Source of the DNA: Spartobacteria bacterium
GTDB lineage: Bacteria; Verrucomicrobiota; Verrucomicrobiia; Chthoniobacterales; UBA10450
Length of the DNA stretch: 64,000 nucleotides
Reading direction: 5' to 3'
Assembly: GCA_003167555.1 (NCBI GenBank)
Contig: PMSN01000025.1
Span: 124,001-188,000 of the forward strand
Made by a program: the position numbers and the translations under genes. The notes under the pieces are model-generated. The model ran no database searches. It saw only the letters and a list, made by a program, of their open reading frames with translations, and was not told the origin of the DNA. Below are positions 17,716 through 24,067 of this stretch, piece by piece; the first letter of the stretch is position 1; every line of letters begins with the position of its first letter.

Positions 17716-18462
17716 CTATCCGGTTTTCATTTGCCGACCCGGGCCTGTGAAAATGATCGTCCAGTTGAACTGGCAAGCCGCCGGCTTCCCATTGCGAAAA
17801 CCAGGGATAAATGCCGCATCACGGATCGGCCCCACTGCTTGCGCGCCGAATCCCATCCCGGGCGGATGTTCGTAGGTCACGCTCGCCGCCTGCACCTGCC
17901 CCGTTTCATTGACGCTGAGTTTCAATGAGGCCAGCCCCGAGCTGCCAGGTGCCTGGGGCGGATAATAAATCCCTTTAAACTTCGTATTCCCCGGAGCGAA
18001 CGCGAATTGGGGGGCGACGAAATCGTTCCCTTTCTTTAGATCGTCCTCTTCCTGATGCAAAAAGATCCGGAGATGTGGCTTTCCATCGCGGACCGCAAAC
18101 ACCACCGACCCCATCAGATAAACTACCACGTGATTGCCTTTATAGACCGCAGGCTCAAACATCGCCTGGTCGATCCGGCCGAGGACTTCCTTTTGCAGGA
18201 GCTCGGTGCTAGGAGAGCAGCGATAGGTGCGGGACCAGTAGCCGCTCCCAAGTTCCGAGACGGCGCAGCCGAACATCACGAAGCCGTCACCCTGTCCGCG
18301 TTTCATCAAGCTTTGGGTATCGATAATATTAATGAGCGAGCGCTGGTTATGACCGAGCAACGCGGGCCGGAATTGCGGCAAAGTTTCCGCCAGAGCATCC
18401 TGCCCAAACCCGAGGGTGATCAGCGAGAGAAAGTAAACCAGGAGGCGAACCATGGATTTCAT
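17716..18462 (-). CDS. Exported protein with TonB C-terminal-like domain
   Basis: 248 residues. A signal peptide (MKSMVRLLVYFLSLITLGFGQDALA) is followed by a unique N-terminal part with GCAVSELGSGYWSRTYRC and a C-terminal domain (about 170-245) with the pattern LKLSVNETGQVQAASVTYEHPPG and AAFIPGFRNGKPAACQFNWTIIF, which resembles the beta-alpha-beta TonB C-terminal domain. No transmembrane anchor or Pro-rich spacer is visible, so it is not a classical TonB. I chose the start at the signal peptide. An upstream ATG at 18516 would add 18 residues encoded by repeat-like DNA. Confidence 0.7.
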   Translation of the reverse strand: MKSMVRLLVYFLSLITLGFGQDALAETLPQFRPALLGHNQRSLINIIDTQSLMKRGQGDGFVMFGCAVSELGSGYWSRTYRCSPSTELLQKEVLGRIDQAMFEPAVYKGNHVVVYLMGSVVFAVRDGKPHLRIFLHQEEDDLKKGNDFVAPQFAFAPGNTKFKGIYYPPQAPGSSGLASLKLSVNETGQVQAASVTYEHPPGMGFGAQAVGPIRDAAFIPGFRNGKPAACQFNWTIIFTGPGRQMKTG

Positions 18463-18645
18463 CTGCAGGGAATGAAAGGCTCCATTTCCTCCCATTCTCT
18501 GGATTCGTGCAAGCATAAACTGGGGCCCTCTTTTCGAGGGAGCGGCGTTCTCTTCTCCCGTCCGCTTCGCCCCCGTCTCCTACTTCCTAATTTCATTCGC
18601 TCAGTTCCCGCTTCGCTCTCCGCTACCCTCGCGGCTCCGCCGTGC

Positions 18646-18671
18646 ATGTCGTTCGTCCCACTCACTCCATT
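18646..18671. repeat. Partial copy of the 90-bp repeat
   Basis: The 26 bases beginning atgtcgttcgtcccactcac are identical to 14897-14922. They run straight into the full repeat copy that follows, giving a one-and-a-quarter-unit tandem. Confidence 0.8.
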
Positions 18672-18760
18672 GAAATTCGGTCGTTCGCCCGCACGCCCTC
18701 ACTGCTTCCCTCGCAGCTTTACCTTCTATGTCGCTCTTCCCACTCGCTCCATTCTACTTT
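18671..18760. repeat. 90-bp dispersed direct repeat, copy 2
   Basis: About 96% identical to 14840-14929 over 90 bases with no gaps. It ends in the CTTTCTA heptamer motif, as does copy 1. Confidence 0.85.
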
Positions 18761-18794
18761 CTACTTTTTAGAGACCTCTGACTTGTGTCCTCCC

Positions 18795-18827
18795 TGGCAC
18801 GTCGTAGCCTTGGCGAAGGCGGCTACT
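18795..18827. repeat. GCC-hairpin repeat (gccttggcgaaggc core)
   Basis: The core GCCTT-GGCG-AAGGC forms a 5-bp stem with a 4-base loop, extended by AGCC/GGCT. Similar elements are at 15517, 19561, 19601 and 20588. This copy runs directly into a CTTTCTA heptamer, as does the one at 20588. Confidence 0.8.
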
Positions 18828-18907
18828 TTCTAATTTAGACTTTCTAATCTTCCAGTGCCCTCCGATTTCCTCTTGCCTCGCTGCGCCGCGTCTTGCAGGT
18901 TGCGATT

Positions 18908-19432
18908 ATGAACAACTTGTCGTCCGCTCGCCGCCTTGCCGTCGCACTTTCTACTTTCGCCTTTCTACTTTCTACTTTCGCAGCCGCCTCGCTCCGGGCG
19001 GAAACCATTAAGTTCCCAAAAGACAGCCCCGCTCTTAGCGTCGATCTACCCGCAGGCTGGAAAGCCGAATGGGTCACGGGAGACGCAGCCAAACTAGGTG
19101 GCGAGCGACTCCAGTTTTCGACCGAGGGCGGCGCGGCCGATCTCTCGATCAAGGAATTACCGGCCGACGCGAACATCACCGATGGCGAATCGGCCAAAGC
19201 CGCGTTGAGCAAAGTCGCGCTGGTCGACATGAAAACCCTCGAAGCGACCAAGTGCGGCGACGTGGAAGAGAAAACCATCGCTGGTCAGAAAGCTTACGGC
19301 ACGATGGTCACCACCGGCCTGGGCCCGATGTTCTACGCCATCTTCACTCCCGACGGGAAAAAATATTTCTCCATGTTCTCGATGAACGGCGGCGCCGACC
19401 CAATCGTCGCCCTGATCAAGCCCGCGCAGTAG
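18908..19432 (+). CDS. Small exported protein whose signal peptide is encoded by heptamer repeats
   Basis: 174 residues: signal peptide MNNLSSARRLAVALSTFAFLLSTFAAASLRA, then a domain beginning TIKFPKDSPALSVDLPAGWKA and ending GADPIVALIKPAQ. It resembles the protein at 14923-15444 in size and in the VDLPxGW opening. The hydrophobic core LSTFAFLLSTFA is coded by five consecutive CTTTCTA/CTTTCGC heptamers (18947-18981), the same unit that fills neighbouring non-coding DNA. The start at 18908 is preferred to 18893 because it leads straight into the signal peptide. Function unknown. Confidence 0.7.
   Translation: MNNLSSARRLAVALSTFAFLLSTFAAASLRAETIKFPKDSPALSVDLPAGWKAEWVTGDAAKLGGERLQFSTEGGAADLSIKELPADANITDGESAKAALSKVALVDMKTLEATKCGDVEEKTIAGQKAYGTMVTTGLGPMFYAIFTPDGKKYFSMFSMNGGADPIVALIKPAQ
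18947..18981. repeat. Heptamer array inside a signal-peptide coding sequence
   Basis: CTTTCTA, CTTTCGC, CTTTCTA, CTTTCTA, CTTTCGC, 35 bases without interruption, read in frame as Leu-Ser-Thr-Phe-type residues. Gain or loss of a single unit would shift the frame. Confidence 0.9.
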
Positions 19433-19486
19433 CATTCCTCGCAAGCTTTCTTCCTGTAGTCGAGATCCGCGTCTCTTCCGTTGGAC

Positions 19487-19535
19487 GTTAAGCGTTAAGC
19501 GTTGGGCGTTGGGCGTTGGGCGTTGGGTGTTCGGC
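19487..19535. repeat. Heptanucleotide array, unit GTTGGGC/GTTAAGC, seven copies
   Basis: GTTAAGC twice, GTTGGGC three times, GTTGGGT, GTTCGGC. The total length and copy number equal those of the GTCCTCT array at 17482-17530. Confidence 0.88.
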
Positions 19536-19560
19536 GTTTGCTTCGTGCCTTTCCGCCCTC

Positions 19561-19594
19561 CCTGCCACGCCGTAAGCTTGCGCGAAGGCGGGTC
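19561..19594. repeat. GCC-hairpin repeat, tandem copy 1
   Basis: cctgccacgccgtaagcttg followed by cgcgaaggcgggtc. Repeated exactly 40 bases later. Confidence 0.85.
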
Positions 19595-19600
19595 TTCCCC

Positions 19601-19634
19601 CCTGCCACGCCGTAAGCTTGCGCGAAGGCGGGTC
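19601..19634. repeat. GCC-hairpin repeat, tandem copy 2
   Basis: Identical to 19561-19594 over 34 bases. The six bases between the copies are a run of C with T. Two such elements in tandem may mark a recent duplication. Confidence 0.85.
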
Positions 19635-19797
19635 CGTCCTGTGACCTCTGAGTACGGCGCGCTACGCTCTCCCAATAACCGGCAGCAAATAACAATTACC
19701 TCGGCGGTGCCCGCCTAAATTTTTCTTTACAAAAAACAGCGCAAGCGATTAAGCACATGCCTAACCGCATAGAACCACCTCAACAACAATTCAAACC

Positions 19798-20181
19798 ATG
19801 TTTCACCGGAATACCATTATCGCGTCATTCGCCTCTATCCTGTTTGCCATTGTCAGCCTGATTCCTTCTGCTGCTTACGCTGACAGCGCGCTCGACTTCA
19901 CGCTCGTGAACGACACCGGATTTACGATCGACAAGGTATTCGTCTCGCCGAGCAAGCTCGAAGAGTGGGGCGAAGACGTGATGGGCCCGGACGATCAGGT
20001 ACCGGACGGCAAGTCAGTGAAAATCCATTTCACCCGCGCCCACGAGAAAGATACGAAGTGGGACCTGAAAATTGTGTTCACCGACAATGAATCGCGATAC
20101 TGGACCAACCTCGACTTGTCGACGATCAGCGAAGTAACAATTCATTACAAGAACGACCACGCGACAGCTACTTGGAAGTAG
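19798..20181 (+). CDS. Small exported protein of a conserved hypothetical family
   Basis: 127 residues with a signal peptide (MFHRNTIIASFASILFAIVSLIPSAAYA) and one beta-rich domain: DFTLVNDTGFTIDKVFVSPS, then EEWGEDVMGPDD, a GKSVKIHF strand and KWDLKIVFTDNESRYWTNLDL. I recognise this pattern from a widespread family of small secreted proteins, sometimes mis-annotated as argininosuccinate lyase. It has no catalytic residues of that enzyme. Function unknown. Confidence 0.75.
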   Translation: MFHRNTIIASFASILFAIVSLIPSAAYADSALDFTLVNDTGFTIDKVFVSPSKLEEWGEDVMGPDDQVPDGKSVKIHFTRAHEKDTKWDLKIVFTDNESRYWTNLDLSTISEVTIHYKNDHATATWK

Positions 20182-20186
20182 TCTCT

Positions 20187-20522
20187 TTAGGCCTCTCGTG
20201 TTCCGCGACACTGCGGATAATTGAGACAACCCCAGAACGAAGAGCCGGCGCGAGCACCACGTTTCGCGGTCCGCTGCACCATTGTGGCGTTACAAATCGG
20301 GCAATACGGCGCTTCGCCTTGGTCCGGTTTCGTTTCAGCGACTGGGGCAGCACCTTGCGCCGGGCGCTTCTTCCGTCTGTCTTGTCCGAACCGGATTGCG
20401 CGTCGTTCCAACCACCGCAGCATCCCGCCAATCAACATTGCACCGCCGCCGCCCAAAATGATCCACGGAACCGCCTTCCAAAACAGAGCGTGAGTGAATT
20501 GATCGAGCTGGGGGTTGGCCAT
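20187..20522 (-). CDS. Membrane protein with topoisomerase-type C4 zinc finger
   Basis: 111 residues: one transmembrane helix near 13-38 (FWKAVPWIILGGGGAMLIGGM), a basic linker, and a C-terminal zinc ribbon YCPICNATMVQRTAKRGARA then FWGCLNYPQC, the four Cys pattern of the zf-C4_Topoisom family found at topoisomerase I tails. Such free-standing fingers bind single-stranded or damaged nucleic acid. What this membrane-tethered one does is unknown. I start at 20522 (MANPQLDQ). An upstream ATG at 20588 would begin inside a repeat. Confidence 0.75.
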   Translation of the reverse strand: MANPQLDQFTHALFWKAVPWIILGGGGAMLIGGMLRWLERRAIRFGQDRRKKRPAQGAAPVAETKPDQGEAPYCPICNATMVQRTAKRGARAGSSFWGCLNYPQCRGTREA

Positions 20523-20534
20523 GGGTGGGATATA

Positions 20535-20551
20535 CTGCACGTTTCGTGCAG
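20535..20551. promoter_or_regulatory. Inverted repeat CTGCACG-TTT-CGTGCAG just upstream of the zinc-finger gene
   Basis: A perfect 7-bp inverted repeat with a 3-base centre ends 13 bases before the start at 20522. On the minus-strand transcript it would form a hairpin in the ribosome-binding region. As DNA it could be an operator. No experimental support. Confidence 0.4.
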
Positions 20552-20587
20552 GGTGTGCCTCATGTTTTTTCATTCCCCCGCTTTCCA

Positions 20588-20618
20588 TGGCACGCCGTAG
20601 CCTTGGCGAAGGCGGCTA
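20588..20618. repeat. GCC-hairpin repeat
   Basis: tggcacgccgtagccttggc then gaaggcggct, same core stem as 18795-18827 and likewise followed at once by CTTTCTA heptamers (20619-20639). Confidence 0.85.
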
Positions 20619-20639
20619 CTTTCTACTTTCTCCTTTCTA
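20619..20639. repeat. Heptamer array CTTTCTA, three units
   Basis: CTTTCTA, CTTTCTC, CTTTCTA directly after the hairpin repeat, about 90 bases before the start of the defence-like operon. Confidence 0.85.
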
Positions 20640-20731
20640 ATTTAAACGCTTCCCGCTAAAACCACGCGCGTCCCCAACAACGAGCGCGCCTTTACGCATT
20701 TCTATTCAGCCCGTATGTTCTCTCCTTCGTA

Positions 20732-23700
20732 ATGCTCCCAACTGCACCAGCGACGCGACCGAGCAACATTCGCGATAATCACACGCGAGGGAACGTTGGC
20801 GATTTTCTGCGAGAGAAGATCGAACCAGAGTCGCTCCTGTCGTTCGTCACGGCGTACTTCACGATCTATGGCTACGCGGCGCTCCGTCAGGAACTTGAAG
20901 GAATCGAACGTCTTCGTCTCCTTTTCGGCGAGCCCCGTTTCATCCGGGAGGTCGATCCCGACAAATCCGCCGGCAAACAATTCCTGATCGATTCGTCGGG
21001 GCTTCGCATCGCAAATCAGCTCTCCCAGCGCGCCATCGCGCGCGAGTGCGCCGACTGGATACGCAGGAAAGTCGATATTCGTTCGGTGGCGCAGGCCGGC
21101 TTCCTTCACGGCAAAATGTATCACGTCGCCAAGAACGGGGTTGAACATGCTCTCGCGGGGAGCTCTAACTTCACCAGTCGCGGTTTGGGCTCCGGCGCCG
21201 ACGCGAACATTGAGTTGAACTTGGAAGTCGACAGCCGCCGAGATGTTCAAGACCTCAAAGCCTGGTTCGACGAACTCTGGAACAACGAAGTCTTGGCGAA
21301 AGACGTCAAAGGAGAAGTCGTTGCTTACCTGGAAGCAGTTTATCGCGACTACGCCCCTGAATTCGTCTACTACAAAACGCTCTATCACGTCTTCGAAAAG
21401 TTTCTTGCAGATCAGGAGAAGGGCGGACTGCTCGACGAAGACATCAAAATCGTCGACACCTTGATCTGGAGCGCACTCTTCGAGTTCCAGCGGGACGGTG
21501 TGAAGGGCGCGATCAACAAGATCTTAAAGCACAATGGCTGCATTCTCGCCGACAGCGTTGGTCTCGGAAAAACGTTCGAGGCGCTCGCCGTCATCAAGTA
21601 TTTCGAGCTCAGAAATGAACGAGTGCTCGTGCTCTGTCCGAAGAAACTGCGAGAAAACTGGACCGTTTATCGCCACAACGACGCGTTGAATCCTTTCATC
21701 CGCGATCGATTTCGCTTCGATGTGCTCTCCCATACCGATCTAAGCCGGGAGAGCGGCAAATCGGGGGATATTGAGCTCAGCACCTTCAACTGGGGAAATT
21801 TCGATCTCATCGTAATAGATGAGTCCCACAATTTCCGGAATAACACGCCAGGAAAGCGTGACGAAGTAACGGGTGAGATTGTCCGTCGGAGCCGCTACCA
21901 GCGGTTGATGGAGGACATCATCCAAAAAGGCGTAAAGACGAAGGTGCTTCTGCTCTCAGCCACGCCTGTGAACAACGACCTCAAGGATCTTCGCAACCAG
22001 ATCTACTTCCTTACGGAGGGAGACGACGCCGGATTGCGCGAAAGCATTGGAATCCCGAGTCTCAAGGACGCGTTAACGAGCGCGCAGAAAACCTTTGCGG
22101 CATGGGCTCGGAAACAAACTGGCGAACGACGTACGGCAGACCTCCTTGAAAAGCTCAGCTCCGCTTTTTTCAAGCTGCTCGATGAACTCACGATCGCCCG
22201 CTCCCGCAAACACATTCAGCGGTATTACAAGGATAGCATCGCGGCTTTGGGCGGATTCCCGGTTCGCAAAAAGCCCGAAGCGATCTATCCCACGATCGAT
22301 ACGCAAAGCCGATTCTTGTCGTACGATCGATTGAACGATGAGATCAGCGGGTACAAACTCTCGCTCTTTGCGCCGTCGCGTTATCTCAAGGAGTCGGCGA
22401 AGTCCCGATACCAAACGCACGCGGGCGATCCGTTCAGCCAGGCCGACCGCGAAAAGTTTCTGGTCGGCATGATGAAGGTCGGTTTTCTCAAGCGACTTGA
22501 GAGTTCTGTTCACTCTTTCGAGATCACAATGGGACGAACGATTGGAAAGATCGAAAGCCTTGAGAAGAAGATTCGGAACTTCATTGCGAATCCCGAGCAA
22601 AACCCGGAACTGGACGAGCTCGAACTCGGCTTGGACGAGCCGGACGAAGAGGAGTTGGAGGCTTCGAGACTGGTTGGCGGCAAATTCAAATACCGGCTCG
22701 AAGACTTGGAACTGGATTCGGGCAAGAACTGGCTCAAAGATTTGCAGGGAGACAAGCAGCAACTCAGTTTGCTCTACGCGTCCGCCAAAGATGTAAGCCA
22801 AGACCGCGATGCGAAGTTGCAGGAACTGAAAAAATTGATCGAGCGAAAGGCTCGCAATCCCTCCACAAACAAGCGCGGCGAACTCAACAGGAAGGTGCTC
22901 GTCTTTACCGCGTTTGCCGATACAGCTTCATACCTCTTCGACGCACTGGTATCGTGGGCATCCAAGGATCTTGGCGTCCATGTTGCCCTAGTCACCGGCG
23001 GCGGACACAACCACACCACTTTCGGCAAGACAGAGTTCAACCAAATCCTCACGAATTTCTCTCCGCGTTCAAAGAATCGCGACAAGATTCAATCCATGCC
23101 CCAGAGCGGCGAGATTGATCTACTGATTGCCACAGATTGCATCTCGGAGGGTCAAAACCTTCAGGACTGCGATTACCTGATCAATTACGACATCCACTGG
23201 AACCCGGTTCGGATCATCCAGCGATTCGGACGAATCGATCGAATCGGAAGCGTCAATGAGTCGGTTCAGCTAATTAATTTCTGGCCTACGCACGATCTCG
23301 AAAAATACGTGAACCTCAAGAACCGGGTAGAGGCTCGCATGGCTCTCGTAGATATCGCGGCCACCTTCGAGGACAACATCCTCAACACCGATGAACTGGA
23401 GGAACTCGTCCAAAGTGACCTCAAGTATCGCGACAAGCAGTTGCTTCGGTTGAAAGAGGAAATTCTGGACTTGGAAGACTTTAATGAAACCGTCGCTCTC
23501 AACGAATTCACTCTTGATGACTTTAGGATTGAGCTGAGCAAGTACATCGAAAGCAATAAGGCAGCGCTTCGCGATGCACCGCTTGGCCTCTACGCAGTTG
23601 TTCCTACTGCCGCCGATCATTCCGTCATCGGCCCAGGGGTGATATTTTGTCTCAAGCAAAGCGCCGCCACAGACAAGACCGAGGCGGTCAATCCTCTTCA

Positions 23701-24067
23701 GCCCTACTACCTAGTTTACGTTCGAGACGATAAGACGGTCAGGTTCGGTTTTCCGCAGCCTAAACAAATTCTCGAAATGTATCGACTGCTTTGTGCGGGC
23801 AAGACCTCTGCTTATGACGCCTTGTGTCAGATCTTCGATACCGAAACGAAGAGCGGTACCGACATGAGTAAATACAACACCCTGCTCGACGCGGCAGTTG
23901 AATCCGTCGGTCGCACCTTCCAGCGTCGCGTCGCCAGCGGCGTTACTAGCGATCGAGGGTTCATCATTCCGCGAGAAAGTGAACAGCCTTCGGAAACGTC
24001 ACAGTTCGACCTAATATCCTGGCTGGTCATCTTGCCCCCAGCGCAGAACGATGCCCGCCGCAACTGA
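20732..24067 (+). CDS. PLD-family nuclease fused to SNF2/HepA-type helicase
   Basis: 1111 residues. The N-terminal part carries a phospholipase D-type nuclease motif, His126-x-Lys128 (FLHGKMYHV) followed by GSSNFTSRG near 143. The helicase follows: Walker A in DSVGLGKTFEA (Lys near 279), DESH in LIVIDESHNF near 362, SATPVNN near 410, and the motif VI region QRFGRIDRIGS near 830. Only one HKD motif is visible, so it may act as a dimer. This architecture is typical of restriction or phage-defence helicases (compare DrmD of DISARM and PLD-helicases of other systems). It is the first gene of a three-gene operon. Its last 17 bases overlap the methyltransferase gene. Confidence 0.88.
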   Translation: MLPTAPATRPSNIRDNHTRGNVGDFLREKIEPESLLSFVTAYFTIYGYAALRQELEGIERLRLLFGEPRFIREVDPDKSAGKQFLIDSSGLRIANQLSQRAIARECADWIRRKVDIRSVAQAGFLHGKMYHVAKNGVEHALAGSSNFTSRGLGSGADANIELNLEVDSRRDVQDLKAWFDELWNNEVLAKDVKGEVVAYLEAVYRDYAPEFVYYKTLYHVFEKFLADQEKGGLLDEDIKIVDTLIWSALFEFQRDGVKGAINKILKHNGCILADSVGLGKTFEALAVIKYFELRNERVLVLCPKKLRENWTVYRHNDALNPFIRDRFRFDVLSHTDLSRESGKSGDIELSTFNWGNFDLIVIDESHNFRNNTPGKRDEVTGEIVRRSRYQRLMEDIIQKGVKTKVLLLSATPVNNDLKDLRNQIYFLTEGDDAGLRESIGIPSLKDALTSAQKTFAAWARKQTGERRTADLLEKLSSAFFKLLDELTIARSRKHIQRYYKDSIAALGGFPVRKKPEAIYPTIDTQSRFLSYDRLNDEISGYKLSLFAPSRYLKESAKSRYQTHAGDPFSQADREKFLVGMMKVGFLKRLESSVHSFEITMGRTIGKIESLEKKIRNFIANPEQNPELDELELGLDEPDEEELEASRLVGGKFKYRLEDLELDSGKNWLKDLQGDKQQLSLLYASAKDVSQDRDAKLQELKKLIERKARNPSTNKRGELNRKVLVFTAFADTASYLFDALVSWASKDLGVHVALVTGGGHNHTTFGKTEFNQILTNFSPRSKNRDKIQSMPQSGEIDLLIATDCISEGQNLQDCDYLINYDIHWNPVRIIQRFGRIDRIGSVNESVQLINFWPTHDLEKYVNLKNRVEARMALVDIAATFEDNILNTDELEELVQSDLKYRDKQLLRLKEEILDLEDFNETVALNEFTLDDFRIELSKYIESNKAALRDAPLGLYAVVPTAADHSVIGPGVIFCLKQSAATDKTEAVNPLQPYYLVYVRDDKTVRFGFPQPKQILEMYRLLCAGKTSAYDALCQIFDTETKSGTDMSKYNTLLDAAVESVGRTFQRRVASGVTSDRGFIIPRESEQPSETSQFDLISWLVILPPAQNDARRN

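Larger units (their letters stand above)
18463..18907. other. 445-base repeat-rich intergenic region
   Basis: Holds one partial and one full copy of the 90-bp repeat, a GCC-hairpin repeat at 18795-18827 and scattered CTTTCTA heptamers. No convincing gene. It separates two divergent small exported-protein genes. Confidence 0.7.
19433..19797. other. 365-base repeat-rich intergenic region
   Basis: Contains the GTTGGGC heptamer array and two GCC-hairpin repeats in tandem. The last 80 bases before the gene at 19798 (aattacctcggcggtgcccg onward) are plain and AT-richer and may hold its promoter. Confidence 0.6.
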
